Positions 27,747 through 38,992 of a DNA stretch of 64,000 nucleotides are shown one piece after another. The notes under the pieces were generated by a model. The model worked only from the letters and a program-made list of their open reading frames with translations. It searched no databases and was not told where the DNA came from. The position numbers and the translations under genes are program-made. Source of the stretch: Streptococcus sp. oral taxon 058 str. F0407 (GTDB taxonomy: Bacteria; Bacillota; Bacilli; Lactobacillales; Streptococcaceae); NCBI RefSeq assembly GCF_000235485.1, contig NZ_JH378887.1, positions 148,562-212,561 of the forward strand, written 5' to 3'. The stretch's first letter is position 1. The number at the start of each line of letters is the position of its first letter.

Positions 27747-30143
27747 ATGGCTATCGCAAAGATTATCGTGGATGTTCCCTTGATGCAGACGGATCAGCCC
27801 TACAGTTACAAGATCCCAGAGGAATTTGTAGAGATGCTGGAAGTCGGTATGCGGGTCCATGTCCCCTTCGGTAAGGGCAATCGTTTGATACAAGGAATTG
27901 TTCTTGGCTTGGAGTCCCAGTCGGATGAAGAGGTGGCTGATCAGGACTTGAAAGAGATTGCAGAAGTGCTGGACTTTTCTCCCGTCTTGACTCAGGAGCA
28001 ACTCTGGCTGGCTGAGGAGCTTCGTAAGTCTGTCTTTTCTTACAAAATCTCCATTCTAAAAGCTATGCTTCCAGGGTTTTTAAACTCTAGCTATGATAAG
28101 ATTCTCTATCCTCTGGAAGATCTAATCCAGGTAGACAAAGAGCGTTTGTTTGGTTCAGAAGATTCGCTAGCCTTTTCTTCTCTAGACTTTGCTAAGCAAG
28201 CTGAGATGATGCGTTTGACGAGAAAAGGGTTGCTCCGTTTAGAATACCAGGCAGTCGATCAAAAGAAGGTCAAGACCCAGTCTTGGTATGAGGTTGATGC
28301 TACTCGACTAAAGCAGATTGAGATTTCTGCGCGTGCTAAGAAAAAAGCAGAGCTCAGAGACTATCTGCTTGCTCATGCGGAAAGTGCACCTCTGGCTAAT
28401 TTGTTAGAGTCCTATTCACGGGAGCAAGTCAACTTTTTTGTGGATCAAGGAGCTCTAACCCTAGTCCAAAAGGAAGTTCAACGCTCGGCTGCTTATTTCG
28501 AAGGCATTGAAGCAAGTAGACCTTTGGAGCTGAATCCAGAGCAAAGTCAAGCTCGCGATGCGGTTATCAGTGCTATTGGCAGTCAGCAACCTCCCTTCCT
28601 CCTTCAAGGGATTACAGGAAGCGGGAAAACGGAGGTTTACTTGCAGATTATCCAAGGAGCCTTGGACAAGGGTAAGACGGCTATTTTGCTGGTACCTGAG
28701 ATTTCTCTGACGCCACAAATGACGGAGCGTTTTATTGCTCGATTTGGAGAGAAAGTAGCCATCCTTCACTCAGGCTTGTCTAATGGTGAGAAGTACGATG
28801 AATGGCGCAAGGTCGAGCGTGGAGATGCTCAAGTTGTGGTTGGAGCCAGATCGGCCATCTTTGCTCCTCTGAAAAATCTAGGTGTCATGATTATCGATGA
28901 AGAACATGAAGCTAGCTACAAACAAGACAGTAATCCGCGTTATCATGCTAGAGAGGTCGCTATTCTACGGGCCCAGTACAATCAAGCGGCCCTGGTGCTT
29001 GGTTCTGCTACACCGAGCTTAGAGAGTCGAGCGCGTGCTGGAAAAGGAGTCTATCAACACTTGCGTCTGAACCAACGGGCCAATCCTTTGGCCACCATTC
29101 CCGAGGTTCAAGTGATTGATTTTCGGGACTATATCGGACAAAATGAGACATCAAACTTTACCCCTCCTTTGCTAGAAGCTATCCAAGACCGTCTGGCTAA
29201 AAAAGAGCAGGTAGTCCTCATGCTCAATCGCCGTGGTTATTCTAGCTTTGTTATGTGTCGGGAGTGCGGAACCGTGGATACTTGTCCCAACTGTGACATT
29301 TCTCTCACTCTGCACATGGATACTAAGACTATGAACTGCCATTACTGTGGTTTTTCTAAGGGAATCCCTCATGTCTGTCCCAACTGTCAGAGCCGCAGTA
29401 TTCGTTACTATGGGACGGGGACTCAGAAAGCCTACGATGAACTAGCAGAGCTCTTTCCTCAGGCCCGCATTTTGCGGATGGATGTGGATACGACCCGTAG
29501 GAAAGGTAGTCACCAAGCTCTTCTTGACCAGTTTGGTCAAGGGCAAGCAGATATCTTGCTGGGAACTCAGATGATTGCTAAGGGCTTGGATTTTCCAAAT
29601 GTGACCCTAGTCGGAGTGCTCAATGCGGATACGGCCTTGAATCTGCCAGATTTCCGTTCCTCTGAGAGAACCTTCCAACTCTTAACTCAGGTGGCTGGTC
29701 GGGCAGGTCGTGCGGAAAAGGCTGGGCAGGTCTTGATCCAGTCTTACAATCCGGAACACTATGCCATTCGTTTTGCAAAAGATCAGGATTATGAAGGTTT
29801 TTATGCCTATGAAATGAGTATCAGGCGCCAACTAGGTTATCCACCCTATTATTTCACGATTGGGATTACCCTCTCTCACAAGAAAGAAGAAGAGGTTGTC
29901 AAACGTGCCTATGAAGTCATGGGGATCTTGCGATCTGGTTTATCGGAAACTAGTAAAATCCTTGGACCAACGCCAAAACCCATTGCACGAACCCACAACC
30001 TTTATCATTACCAGATTTTGATTAAATACCGTTTAGAAGATGAGCTGGGTCCAACCCTCAACCAGGTCTTGGCCTTGACTCAAGAACGGGAAAATAGCGA
30101 GCTTCGTCTCAGTATTGACCATGAACCGCAGCAATTTTTATAA
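27747..30143 (+). CDS. priA: Primosomal protein N' (replication restart helicase)
   Basis: Superfamily 2 helicase that reloads the replisome at collapsed forks. It has 798 residues. An N-terminal DNA-binding domain is followed by Walker A GITGSGKTEVYL (about 290), DEEH box (about 384), and the zinc-binding cysteine cluster between the helicase lobes (CRECG ... CPNC ... CHYCG ... CPNC, about 504-548). AAGGAGG precedes the ATG. Confidence 0.97.
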   Translation: MAIAKIIVDVPLMQTDQPYSYKIPEEFVEMLEVGMRVHVPFGKGNRLIQGIVLGLESQSDEEVADQDLKEIAEVLDFSPVLTQEQLWLAEELRKSVFSYKISILKAMLPGFLNSSYDKILYPLEDLIQVDKERLFGSEDSLAFSSLDFAKQAEMMRLTRKGLLRLEYQAVDQKKVKTQSWYEVDATRLKQIEISARAKKKAELRDYLLAHAESAPLANLLESYSREQVNFFVDQGALTLVQKEVQRSAAYFEGIEASRPLELNPEQSQARDAVISAIGSQQPPFLLQGITGSGKTEVYLQIIQGALDKGKTAILLVPEISLTPQMTERFIARFGEKVAILHSGLSNGEKYDEWRKVERGDAQVVVGARSAIFAPLKNLGVMIIDEEHEASYKQDSNPRYHAREVAILRAQYNQAALVLGSATPSLESRARAGKGVYQHLRLNQRANPLATIPEVQVIDFRDYIGQNETSNFTPPLLEAIQDRLAKKEQVVLMLNRRGYSSFVMCRECGTVDTCPNCDISLTLHMDTKTMNCHYCGFSKGIPHVCPNCQSRSIRYYGTGTQKAYDELAELFPQARILRMDVDTTRRKGSHQALLDQFGQGQADILLGTQMIAKGLDFPNVTLVGVLNADTALNLPDFRSSERTFQLLTQVAGRAGRAEKAGQVLIQSYNPEHYAIRFAKDQDYEGFYAYEMSIRRQLGYPPYYFTIGITLSHKKEEEVVKRAYEVMGILRSGLSETSKILGPTPKPIARTHNLYHYQILIKYRLEDELGPTLNQVLALTQERENSELRLSIDHEPQQFL

Positions 30144-30155
30144 GAAGGAGAAGAA

Positions 30156-31091
30156 ATGACAAAACTAATCTTTATGGGGACACCTGAATTTTCAGCGACA
30201 GTTTTGAAGGGGTTGTTATCAGACGACCGTTACGAGATTCTAGCTGTTGTGACCCAGCCAGACCGCGCTGTCGGCCGTAAAAAAGTGATCCAAGAAACCC
30301 CTGTCAAGCAGGCTGCCAAAGAAGCAGGTCTTCCTATCTACCAACCTGAAAAATTATCTGGAAGCCCAGAGCTGGAAGACATTATGAAGCTAGGAGCAGA
30401 TGGGATTGTGACCGCTGCTTTTGGACAGTTTCTCCCAAGTAAACTCCTTGATAGCATGGACTTTGCGGTCAACGTTCATGCCTCCCTTCTTCCTAAACAC
30501 CGTGGTGGTGCCCCCATTCATTATGCCTTGATTCAAGGGGATGAGGAAGCCGGTGTGACCATCATGGAGATGGTTAAGGAAATGGATGCAGGAGACATGA
30601 TTTCCCGCCGCAGTATCCCTATTACAGATGAGGACAATGTCGGCACCTTGTTTGAAAAATTGGCGATTGTTGGTCGTGACTTGCTTTTGGACACCCTTCC
30701 TGGCTATATTTCTGGGGAGATCAAACCTGTGCATCAGGACCCAAGCCAAGTCACTTTCTCGCCAAATATAAAGTCAGAAGAAGAAAAGTTGGACTGGAAT
30801 AAGACTAACCGTCAACTCTTCAACCAAATCCGAGGGATGAATCCATGGCCTGTTGCCCACACTTTCCTTAAGGGCGACCGCTTTAAGATTTATGAAGCCC
30901 TACCAGTAGAAGCTCAGGGAAATCCAGGCGAGATCCTTTCTATCGGCAAGAAAGAATTGATTGTCGCAACGGCTGAAGGAGCTCTATCTCTCAAACAAGT
31001 GCAGCCAGCAGGTAAGCCTAAGATGGACATTGCTTCCTTCCTCAACGGAGTTGGACGGACATTGACTGTAGGAGAACGATTTGGTGACTAA
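30156..31091 (+). CDS. fmt: Methionyl-tRNA formyltransferase
   Basis: Formylates initiator Met-tRNA with 10-formyl-THF. It has 311 residues with the N-terminal formyltransferase domain ([13 protein letters not shown]; the catalytic region [16 protein letters not shown] holds the conserved Asn-His) and the C-terminal OB-like domain. It starts 12 nt after priA and overlaps rsmB. Confidence 0.97.
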   Translation: MTKLIFMGTPEFSATVLKGLLSDDRYEILAVVTQPDRAVGRKKVIQETPVKQAAKEAGLPIYQPEKLSGSPELEDIMKLGADGIVTAAFGQFLPSKLLDSMDFAVNVHASLLPKHRGGAPIHYALIQGDEEAGVTIMEMVKEMDAGDMISRRSIPITDEDNVGTLFEKLAIVGRDLLLDTLPGYISGEIKPVHQDPSQVTFSPNIKSEEEKLDWNKTNRQLFNQIRGMNPWPVAHTFLKGDRFKIYEALPVEAQGNPGEILSIGKKELIVATAEGALSLKQVQPAGKPKMDIASFLNGVGRTLTVGERFGD

Positions 31092-32397
31092 AGTAGAAAC
31101 GGCTAGAAATCTAGCTCTAGCAGTGTTAGAGGATGTTTTTGTCAACCAAGCATATTCAAATATTGCTTTAAATAAACACCTCAAGGGCAGTCAACTCTCA
31201 GCAGCAGACAAGGGTTTGGTGACAGAGATTGTCTACGGAACGGTAGCACGCAAACTCGCCTTAGAATGGTATCTGTCCCACTTTATCCAAGACCGAGACA
31301 AGCTAGATAACTGGCTCTATGTCCTTCTTCTCATGAGCGCCTACCAACTTCGGTATCTGGATAAGATTCCTAATCACGCTGTAGTCAATGAAGCGGTAGA
31401 GATAGCCAAAGCGCGTAAAAAAGGCAGTGAAAAATTAGTCAACGCAGTCCTTCGTCGTATCTTGCGAGAAGGCTGGCCAGATATTGCAACTATCAAACGC
31501 AAAAACAAGAGTGATTCCATTGCCTATTCTCTCCCAGTTTGGCTAGTGTCTAAGCTCAAGGAAGAATACGGCGAAGAGCGAGCCCAAGCCATCTTTGAAA
31601 GCCTCTTGGTGCGCAACAAAGCCAGCATCCGAGTGACCGACTTGAGTCGAAAGGAGGAAATCAAGGCCGTGTTAGAGGCGAGTGATTCACCTTTGGCCGC
31701 TTCTGGTTTGGTCAAGGAGCAGGGACACTTTGCGGGGCATGATTTGTTTTCAGAGGGTGCTATTACCATCCAAGATGAGTCCAGTCAATTGGTTGCTCCC
31801 ACTCTTGATCTGCAAGGCCATGAGCAGGTCCTAGATGCCTGTGCAGCTCCGGGTGGGAAAACAGCCCATATGGCTTCTTTCCTCACATCTGGTAAGGTGA
31901 CGGCTTTGGATCTTTATAATCACAAGTTGGACTTGATCCAAGAAAATGCCCAACGTCTGGGTGTGGCGGATCGGGTTCAAACACAAAAATTGGACGCCAG
32001 AAAAGTACATGAATTTTTCGGTCGGGACTACTTTGACAAGATCTTAGTAGATGCTCCTTGTTCTGGGATTGGACTTTTGCGTCGCAAACCAGACATCAAA
32101 TACAATAAAGAAACGGCGGATTTCGCATCATTACAGCAAATTCAGCTGGAAATACTAGGTAGTGTTTGTCAAACCTTACGAAAAGGTGGTATAATAACGT
32201 ATAGTACCTGCACTATCGTCTCAGAGGAGAACTTTCACGTCGTTGAGGCATTTTTAGAAAGTCATCCCGAGTTCGAGCAGGTTAAACTAGAACACGAATG
32301 TAAAGATATCCTGAAAGATGGCTGCATCCTAATTACTCCAGAATTGTATGGAAGTGATGGATTCTTTATCAGCCAATTCCGCAAGATATCTGATTAG
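31084..32397 (+). CDS. rsmB: 16S rRNA (cytosine-967-C5)-methyltransferase
   Basis: Makes m5C967 in 16S rRNA. It has 437 residues from GTG 31084 ([12 protein letters not shown]), overlapping fmt by 8 nt; an in-frame TTG lies directly before it at 31081. AGGAG is 10 nt upstream. It has an N-terminal NusB-like domain (to ~130), then the SAM domain [14 protein letters not shown], the DAPCSG motif and the catalytic cysteine in STCTI. Confidence 0.95.
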   Translation: MTKVETARNLALAVLEDVFVNQAYSNIALNKHLKGSQLSAADKGLVTEIVYGTVARKLALEWYLSHFIQDRDKLDNWLYVLLLMSAYQLRYLDKIPNHAVVNEAVEIAKARKKGSEKLVNAVLRRILREGWPDIATIKRKNKSDSIAYSLPVWLVSKLKEEYGEERAQAIFESLLVRNKASIRVTDLSRKEEIKAVLEASDSPLAASGLVKEQGHFAGHDLFSEGAITIQDESSQLVAPTLDLQGHEQVLDACAAPGGKTAHMASFLTSGKVTALDLYNHKLDLIQENAQRLGVADRVQTQKLDARKVHEFFGRDYFDKILVDAPCSGIGLLRRKPDIKYNKETADFASLQQIQLEILGSVCQTLRKGGIITYSTCTIVSEENFHVVEAFLESHPEFEQVKLEHECKDILKDGCILITPELYGSDGFFISQFRKISD

Positions 32398-32412
32398 GAA
32401 GGAACTGACACA

Positions 32413-33153
32413 ATGGAAATAGCATTATTAACAGATGTTGGTCAGAAACGAACAAATAACCAAGACTATGTCAATCACTTTGTCAACCGAGCAGGACGCA
32501 CCATGATCCTCTTGGCTGATGGGATGGGAGGACACCGTGCAGGTAATATCGCTAGTGAGATGGCGGTAACGGACCTGGGCGTGGCTTGGGTTGATACCCA
32601 AATCGACACCGTCAATGAGGTTCGTGAATGGTTTGCCCACTATCTGGAACTTGAAAATCAAAAAATTCATCAGATGGGGAAAGACGAAGCCTATAAGGGG
32701 ATGGGTACAACGCTTGAAGCAGTAGCCATTATTGGAAATCAAGCTATTTATGCCCATATCGGTGATTCTCGTATCGGTTTGATTCGTGGTGAAGATTATC
32801 GCCAGCTCACAAGTGATCATTCTTTGGTTAATGCTCTGCTAAAGGCCGGTCAGCTAACTCCAGAGGAGGCAGAAATTCATCCGCAGAAAAATATCATTAC
32901 CCAATCCATTGGGCAGAAAGATGAAATTCAACCAGATTTTGGCATGGTCAGCCTAGAGCCAGGAGACTACCTCTTGCTTAACAGTGACGGCTTGACCAAT
33001 ATGATCTCAGGAAGCGATATCTACGATATTGTAACGAGTGATATTTCCTTGGCAGACAAGGCGGCAACTTTGATTCGTTTTGCAAATAATGCAGGAGGCT
33101 TAGATAATATCACGGTTGCCCTTGTTCACATGAATGAGGAGGAAGTAGAATGA
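32413..33153 (+). CDS. phpP: PP2C-type Ser/Thr protein phosphatase (PhpP/Stp1)
   Basis: Mn-dependent phosphatase that reverses StkP phosphorylation. It has 246 residues. PP2C motifs are visible: [12 protein letters not shown], the metal site [20 protein letters not shown] and the late [11 protein letters not shown]. It is translationally coupled to stkP by a 4-nt overlap (ATGA), the usual phosphatase-kinase pair. Cytoplasmic. Confidence 0.96.
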   Translation: MEIALLTDVGQKRTNNQDYVNHFVNRAGRTMILLADGMGGHRAGNIASEMAVTDLGVAWVDTQIDTVNEVREWFAHYLELENQKIHQMGKDEAYKGMGTTLEAVAIIGNQAIYAHIGDSRIGLIRGEDYRQLTSDHSLVNALLKAGQLTPEEAEIHPQKNIITQSIGQKDEIQPDFGMVSLEPGDYLLLNSDGLTNMISGSDIYDIVTSDISLADKAATLIRFANNAGGLDNITVALVHMNEEEVE

Positions 33154-35033
33154 TCCAGATCGGCAAGATTTTTGCCGGACGATATCGGATTATCAAACAG
33201 ATTGGTCGAGGAGGCATGGCGGATGTTTACTTGGCCAAGGATTTGATCCTAGACGGGGAAGAAGTGGCGGTTAAGGTCCTGAGGACCAACTATCAGACAG
33301 ATCCGATTGCTGTGGCACGTTTTCAACGTGAAGCGAGAGCCATGGCGGAACTGGATCATCCCCATATCGTTCGAATAACAGATATCGGTGAGGAAGACGG
33401 TCAGCAGTACCTAGCTATGGAGTATGTGGCAGGGCTTGACCTCAAACGTTATATCAAAGAACACTCTCCTCTTTCAAATGAAGAAGCCGTCCGTATTATG
33501 GGACAGATTCTCTTGGCCATGCGTCTGGCGCATACGAGAGGGATTATCCACCGAGATTTGAAACCTCAAAATATCCTATTGACACCAGATGGAACTGCCA
33601 AAGTTACAGACTTTGGGATTGCCGTGGCTTTTGCAGAGACTAGTCTGACACAGACCAACTCCATGCTCGGTTCAGTCCACTATCTCTCACCTGAGCAGGC
33701 CCGTGGTTCCAAGGCAACTGTGCAGAGTGACATCTATGCTATGGGGATTATTTTCTATGAAATGTTGACTGGACATATCCCTTATGATGGGGATAGTGCA
33801 GTGACTATTGCCCTCCAGCATTTCCAAAAACCACTTCCATCTGTTATTGCTGAGAATCCAGCAGTGCCACAAGCTTTGGAAAATGTTGTTATCAAGGCAA
33901 CGGCCAAGAAATTGACAGATCGCTATCAGTCTGTATCGGAAATGTATGTGGACTTGTCGAGTTGTTTGTCTCATAATCGTAGGAGAGAACCAAAGCTAGT
34001 CTTCGATGAGGCAAGCAAGGTTGATACCAAGACCTTGCCTAAAGTTCCACAGAGCACTCTAACCTCTATTCCGAAGGCTAAGCCACAATTAGAGCGACCT
34101 CAATCAAAAGAGCAGACTCAGCAGGTGGTAGATGAAGCACCAGTACCAAAACCAGCTAAAAAACGGAAGTTTAAAGCTCGCTACATGATTTTACTGGCCA
34201 GTGCCTTGCTAGTTGCAGCCTCTTTGATTTGGATCTTCTCCCGAACTCCGGCGACTATTGCCATTCCAAATGTATCGGGACAGACAGTAGCTGAAGCTAA
34301 AGAAACACTGAAGAAAGCTAATTTTGAAGTAGGTGAAGAAAAGACAGAGGCCAGCGACACAGTAGCTGAAGGTCGCATTATTCGAACAGACCCAGAAGCT
34401 GGAAGTGGTCGAAAAGAAGGAAGCAAAGTAAATCTAATCGTGTCTTCAGGTAAGCAATCCTTCCAACTAAGTAACTATGTAGGACGTAAGTCCTCGGATG
34501 TTGTCGCAGAGCTCAAAGAGAAAAAGGTTCCAGAAAATCTTATCAAGATTGAGGAAGAAGAAACAAGTGAGAGCGATCCAGGAACAGTCATTAGGCAAAC
34601 CCCAGCTGCAGGAAGTACTTACGACCTAACAAAGGCAACAAGTATTGTATTGACAGTTGCTAAGAAGGTGACCAGCGTTTCGATGCCAAGTTACATTGGT
34701 TCAAGCCTTGAATTCACTAAGAACAATTTGATTCAAATTGTTGGTGTAAAAGAAGCTAATATCGAAGTTGTGGAAGTATCGACTGCTCCTGAAGGAACTA
34801 CTGCAGGAACAGTTGTTAGTCAGAACCCTAAACCTGGAGAAAAGGTAGATCTTAATAAAACACGTGTTAAGATTTCTATTTATAAACCAAAACCACTTCC
34901 TTCTTCATCAAGTTCGTCTCAACACGGAAATCCAGGAACAGACACAACGCCTTCGCAGAGTAACAATCAAGGTAGCAACCCTACAACGGATTCTTCAGAT
35001 GGCAGTAGAACGTCAAGCAATGAACGAAATTAA
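33150..35033 (+). CDS. stkP: PASTA-domain Ser/Thr protein kinase (StkP/PknB)
   Basis: Membrane kinase that controls cell division and wall synthesis. It has 627 residues. The kinase domain occupies ~10-275 ([21 protein letters not shown] at ~134, DFG at ~155), then a linker, one membrane helix (~345-364) and an extracellular part. I count three PASTA repeats (~370-435, ~437-508, ~509-580), then a Ser/Gly/Asn-rich tail of ~45 residues. Pneumococcal StkP, as I recall, has four PASTA domains and no such tail, so the outer part differs here. Confidence 0.95.
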   Translation: MIQIGKIFAGRYRIIKQIGRGGMADVYLAKDLILDGEEVAVKVLRTNYQTDPIAVARFQREARAMAELDHPHIVRITDIGEEDGQQYLAMEYVAGLDLKRYIKEHSPLSNEEAVRIMGQILLAMRLAHTRGIIHRDLKPQNILLTPDGTAKVTDFGIAVAFAETSLTQTNSMLGSVHYLSPEQARGSKATVQSDIYAMGIIFYEMLTGHIPYDGDSAVTIALQHFQKPLPSVIAENPAVPQALENVVIKATAKKLTDRYQSVSEMYVDLSSCLSHNRRREPKLVFDEASKVDTKTLPKVPQSTLTSIPKAKPQLERPQSKEQTQQVVDEAPVPKPAKKRKFKARYMILLASALLVAASLIWIFSRTPATIAIPNVSGQTVAEAKETLKKANFEVGEEKTEASDTVAEGRIIRTDPEAGSGRKEGSKVNLIVSSGKQSFQLSNYVGRKSSDVVAELKEKKVPENLIKIEEEETSESDPGTVIRQTPAAGSTYDLTKATSIVLTVAKKVTSVSMPSYIGSSLEFTKNNLIQIVGVKEANIEVVEVSTAPEGTTAGTVVSQNPKPGEKVDLNKTRVKISIYKPKPLPSSSSSSQHGNPGTDTTPSQSNNQGSNPTTDSSDGSRTSSNERN

Positions 35034-35036
35034 CCC

Positions 35037-35072
35037 AATCTTTGTCATGAAATCGTGACAAAGATTTTTTTT
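35037..35072 (+). terminator. Terminator after stkP
   Basis: A 10-bp stem AATCTTTGTC / GACAAAGATT followed by eight T, directly after the stkP stop. Confidence 0.9.
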
Positions 35073-35120
35073 CATGAACTTTTGTGATAGAATAGAGGGA
35101 GTAGAAAATAGGAGTAGAAA

Positions 35121-35879
35121 ATGGACGAATCAAAAGAGTTAAATGCTGTCATTGATGTGATTATGCTAGCTGGAACTATTCTCTTGAAAAGTGGTTCGGA
35201 GATTCATCGGGTTGAGGACACCATGATTCGCATTGCCCATTCACAGGGAATAGTGGATTGCAATGTTCTTGCCATGCCTGCAGCTATTTTCTTTTCGATT
35301 GAAAACACCAATATTTCTCGGATGAAACGGGTGACGTCATCCTCCTATAACATCGAAAAAGTCTGTGATGTCAACCAAGTATCACGAGAACTTGTGGGTG
35401 GCCAGATTGATCTTTCTACAGCTTTTAAAAAGCTGAAGGAAATCAGAAATCAAGCTCTTCCTTATAGCAAGCTCCAAGTGACTGTAGCAGCAACCCTCAG
35501 TGCTCCTTTCTTCTCGATTATGTTTGGGGGCAATGTCTATGATGCATTTGGTGCTGCCATTGCTACCTTGTTTGGGTTTGCCTTCTCTCTCTACGTCGAG
35601 AAGTTTATCCGCATTCCTTTTGTAACAGCCTTTGCGGGAGCCTTTGTTTTTGGCTTGATTGCCCAGTTCTGGGCCCGCTACACTGGATTTCCTTCGACAG
35701 CAGACCTGATTATAGCAGGAGCTGTCATGCCCTTTGTTCCAGGGATTGCTCTGACAAATGCGGTACGGGATATCATGACCAACCATATCAACTCTGGTAT
35801 GAGCAAGATGTTTGAATCTCTGCTCATTACCCTCGCTTTAGGGGCCGGCACTTCAGTCGCCCTGGTTTTGATGACATAA
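35121..35879 (+). CDS. ThrE-type exporter, large half (DUF1212)
   Basis: A 252-residue protein. An N-terminal amphipathic domain with HRVEDTMIRIAHSQGI (conserved in ThrE_1) is followed by about five membrane segments. With the next gene it makes up a split version of the threonine/serine exporter ThrE; in other bacteria both halves are fused. The actual substrate here is not known. An extended -10 (TGATAGAAT, 35085-35093) lies before it. The partner starts 1 nt after its stop. Confidence 0.82.
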   Translation: MDESKELNAVIDVIMLAGTILLKSGSEIHRVEDTMIRIAHSQGIVDCNVLAMPAAIFFSIENTNISRMKRVTSSSYNIEKVCDVNQVSRELVGGQIDLSTAFKKLKEIRNQALPYSKLQVTVAATLSAPFFSIMFGGNVYDAFGAAIATLFGFAFSLYVEKFIRIPFVTAFAGAFVFGLIAQFWARYTGFPSTADLIIAGAVMPFVPGIALTNAVRDIMTNHINSGMSKMFESLLITLALGAGTSVALVLMT

Positions 35880-35880
35880 G

Positions 35881-36318
35881 ATGACTCTAACAAGTATTTT
35901 ACTCCAAGCAGTAGCGAGTTTGCTCGCCATTATCAACTTTCTAATCGTATTGAATGTCCAACGCTCCATGCTTCTGCCTGGTGGGGTTTTGGGAATGGGC
36001 GTTTGGCTTCTCTATCTCGTGCTCAAAGAACCAACCAATGTCATCGTTGCGACCTTTATCGCGGCGGTGATTGGTTCTTGTATCAGCCAGATTTTAAGTA
36101 TTGTCTATAAAACACCAGCAGTGGTCTTTGTCTTGGCTATTCTTGCCCCTTTAGTACCCGGTTATCTATCCTATCGGACGACAGCTTTCTTTGTGACAGG
36201 CGATTACAGTCATGCCCTTGCCAGTGCGACTTTGGTGGTTATGTTGGCTCTGGTCATTTCTATAGGGATGGCTAGTGGAACGGTGATTTTAAAGCTCTAT
36301 TATTACATCCGAAAATAG
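35881..36318 (+). CDS. ThrE-type exporter, small half (DUF3815)
   Basis: A 145-residue protein with four hydrophobic segments and little else; it fits the ThrE_2 half (LAPLVPGYLSYR is a typical segment). It starts 1 nt after the large half and presumably acts with it at the membrane. A strong terminator follows. Confidence 0.8.
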   Translation: MTLTSILLQAVASLLAIINFLIVLNVQRSMLLPGGVLGMGVWLLYLVLKEPTNVIVATFIAAVIGSCISQILSIVYKTPAVVFVLAILAPLVPGYLSYRTTAFFVTGDYSHALASATLVVMLALVISIGMASGTVILKLYYYIRK

Positions 36319-36349
36319 CGAGGAATCTCCTCCTGATACTGTCAAAGCA

Positions 36350-36380
36350 AAGACTTGATTTGGTGAATCAAGTCTTTTTT
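36350..36380 (+). terminator. Terminator after the ThrE pair
   Basis: An 11-bp perfect stem AAGACTTGATT / AATCAAGTCTT with a 5-nt loop and T tract. Confidence 0.9.
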
Positions 36381-36454
36381 CTCTCTTTTGTCCCTATTTG
36401 TGATAAAATAGAATGAAACGATTTTTTACAATGAATGAAAAAACAGAGGTAAAT

Positions 36455-37627
36455 ATGACAATCGGTATTGATAAGATTGGTTTTGCGACCAGTCAATATG
36501 TCTTGAAATTACAAGACCTAGCAGAAGCAAGGGGAGTTGACCCCGAAAAATTTAGCAAGGGACTCTTGTTAAATGAAATTAGTATTGCACCACTGACTGA
36601 GGACATTGTTACCTTGGCTGCCAGTGCCAGCAACTCAATCCTCACAGACAAAGAAAAAGAAGAAATCGACATGGTCATCGTGGCGACCGAGTCAGGAATT
36701 GACCAGAGTAAGGCGGCAGCAGTCTTTGTTCATGGTCTGTTAGGCATCCAGCCTTTCGCCCGTAGCTTTGAAATCAAAGAAGCCTGCTATGGAGCAACAG
36801 CTGCTCTTCATTATGCTAAATTGCATGTGGAAAACTCTCCAGAGTCCAAGGTCTTGGTCATTGCCAGTGATATTGCCAAGTATGGTGTGGCGACTCCGGG
36901 TGAGCCAACCCAGGGTGCTGGAAGCGTGGCCATGCTAATCACGCAAAATCCACGCATTATGGCCTTTAACAATGACAACGTTGCTCAAACACGCGACATC
37001 ATGGATTTCTGGCGACCAAACTACTCAACGACTCCTTATGTCAATGGTGTTTATTCGACCCAGCAGTATCTGGACAGTCTCACGACGACTTGGGATGAAT
37101 ACAAGAAGCGCTACGATTGGACCATGGGTGACTTTGCGGCCATCTGTTTCCACTTGCCTTATCCTAAGCTGGCCCTAAAAGGCTTGCGCAAGATGATGGA
37201 CAAGACTCTATCTCAAGAAAAGCAGGATAGTTTACAAGAAAACTTTGACAAATCAATTCTCTACAGTCAGATGATTGGGAATATCTATACAGGTTCCCTC
37301 TTCCTCGGACTCCTCTCCCTTTTGGAAAATGCAGATAATTTGAAGGCTGGCGATAAAATTGCCCTCTACAGTTACGGAAGTGGAGCTGTTTCAGAGTTCT
37401 TTAGTGGTGAATTGGTCGAAGGCTATGAGGTCTATCTAGACAAAGAGCGCTTGAGCAAACTCAAGCAGCGTACAGTCTTATCTGTTGCAGACTATGAAAA
37501 AGTCTTCTTCGAAGAGGTGCAGTTGGATGAATCTGGTTCAGCCCAATTTGCAGCTTATGAAAATCAAGACTATGCCTTGGTGGAGATTGTCGACCACCAA
37601 CGCCGATATAGCAAGGTTGAAAAATAA
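36455..37627 (+). CDS. mvaS: Hydroxymethylglutaryl-CoA synthase
   Basis: Condenses acetyl-CoA and acetoacetyl-CoA to HMG-CoA in the mevalonate route to isoprenoids, which streptococci use in place of the MEP route. It has 390 residues from ATG 36455 (GAGG upstream); earlier in-frame ATG codons overlap the promoter zone. The active-site cysteine is in FEIKEACYGATAAL. An extended -10 (TGATAAAAT) lies about 45 nt upstream. It overlaps mvaA by 1 nt. Confidence 0.96.
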   Translation: MTIGIDKIGFATSQYVLKLQDLAEARGVDPEKFSKGLLLNEISIAPLTEDIVTLAASASNSILTDKEKEEIDMVIVATESGIDQSKAAAVFVHGLLGIQPFARSFEIKEACYGATAALHYAKLHVENSPESKVLVIASDIAKYGVATPGEPTQGAGSVAMLITQNPRIMAFNNDNVAQTRDIMDFWRPNYSTTPYVNGVYSTQQYLDSLTTTWDEYKKRYDWTMGDFAAICFHLPYPKLALKGLRKMMDKTLSQEKQDSLQENFDKSILYSQMIGNIYTGSLFLGLLSLLENADNLKAGDKIALYSYGSGAVSEFFSGELVEGYEVYLDKERLSKLKQRTVLSVADYEKVFFEEVQLDESGSAQFAAYENQDYALVEIVDHQRRYSKVEK

Positions 37628-38901
37628 TGAAGATAAGTTGGAATGGATTTTCTAAAAAATCATACTATGAGCGCCTTGAGTTGTTGCGAGCTCAGGCGCT
37701 CCTTAGTCCTGAGAAGCAAAGGAGTCTGGAGCAGGATGAACAAGTCAGCTTGGCTGTTGCAGACCAGCTGAGTGAGAATGTGGTAGGAACTTTTTCTCTG
37801 CCTTATTCCATCATTCCAGAACTTTTGGTGAATGGTCAGGACTATACAGTTCCTTATGTGACAGAAGAACCCTCAGTGGTTGCTGCGGCTAGCTATGCCA
37901 GCAAAATCATCAAGCGAGCAGGAGGTTTTACTGCTCAGGTTCATCAGCGCCAGATGATTGGTCAGGTAGCCCTTTATCAAGTTGCTGATCCTGAACAAGC
38001 GCAAGTGAAGATTGCTAGCAAGAAAGCTGAACTTTTGGAACTTGCCGATCAAGCCTATCCTTCTATCGTTAAACGCGGTGGTGGAGCGCGTGATCTGCGT
38101 GTAGAGCAGATCAAGGGAGAAACAGACTTTCTCGTCGTCTACCTCCATGTCGATACCCAGGAAGCCATGGGAGCCAATATGCTCAATACCATGCTAGAGG
38201 CCTTGAAGCCAGTCTTAGAAGAACTCAGTCAGGGACAGAGTCTCATGGGAATCCTGTCCAATTACGCGACAGATTCTCTAGTGACAGCAAGCTGTCGTAT
38301 TTCCTTTCGCTACCTGAGTCCTCAAAAGGATCAAGGACGTGAAATTGCAGAGAAGATAGCCTTGGCTAGCCAGTTTGCGCAGGCTGATCCTTACCGAGCG
38401 GCTACTCACAATAAAGGGATTTTTAATGGTATTGATGCCATTTTAATCGCCTCGGGTAATGACTGGCGTGCTATCGAAGCTGGTGCTCATGCCTTTGCCA
38501 GTCGAGATGGACGCTATCAGGGGCTTAGTCAATGGACGCTGGATATGGAAAGAGAAGAATTGATCGGCCAGATGACACTACCCATGCCCGTAGCGACCAA
38601 GGGTGGCTCTATTGGCCTTAACCCTCGTGTTGCTCTCAGTCACGAGCTGTTAGGAAATCCTTCTGCCAAAGAATTAGCTCAAATTATCGTTTCTATCGGA
38701 CTAGCACAAAACTTTGCGGCCCTCAAAGCCTTGGTAAGTACAGGAATCCAGCAAGGTCACATGAAATTGCAGGCCAAATCCTTAGCTCTCCTAGCTGGTG
38801 CTAGTGAGACAGAGGTTGCTCCCCTAGTCGAGCGCCTCATCGCTGATAAAACCTTCAACTTAGAGACAGCCCGGCAATTTTTAAAAGTCTGGCGGTCTTA
38901 A
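37627..38901 (+). CDS. mvaA: Hydroxymethylglutaryl-CoA reductase (degradative-type, class II)
   Basis: Reduces HMG-CoA to mevalonate. It has 424 residues. Class II elements are visible: SENVVGTFSLPYSI near residue 50, ATHNKGIFNG, the catalytic region GGSIGLNP and the C-terminal helices. It is coupled to mvaS (TAATG). Its last 42 codons (38773-38898) are duplicated at 50936-51061, on the far side of the CRISPR array. The two copies agree for ~33 residues and then differ (ARQFLKVWRS here, AKHYLENLRS there), so this C-terminus may have been supplied by recombination. Confidence 0.96.
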   Translation: MKISWNGFSKKSYYERLELLRAQALLSPEKQRSLEQDEQVSLAVADQLSENVVGTFSLPYSIIPELLVNGQDYTVPYVTEEPSVVAAASYASKIIKRAGGFTAQVHQRQMIGQVALYQVADPEQAQVKIASKKAELLELADQAYPSIVKRGGGARDLRVEQIKGETDFLVVYLHVDTQEAMGANMLNTMLEALKPVLEELSQGQSLMGILSNYATDSLVTASCRISFRYLSPQKDQGREIAEKIALASQFAQADPYRAATHNKGIFNGIDAILIASGNDWRAIEAGAHAFASRDGRYQGLSQWTLDMEREELIGQMTLPMPVATKGGSIGLNPRVALSHELLGNPSAKELAQIIVSIGLAQNFAALKALVSTGIQQGHMKLQAKSLALLAGASETEVAPLVERLIADKTFNLETARQFLKVWRS

Positions 38902-38992
38902 CCAGTTGAAACCGAGGTATTAGTCTCAAAAAATGAAACATAAGGAAAACAAGTTCATTGTCAATTGAAAAGTCTCACATATAACAATGAAC

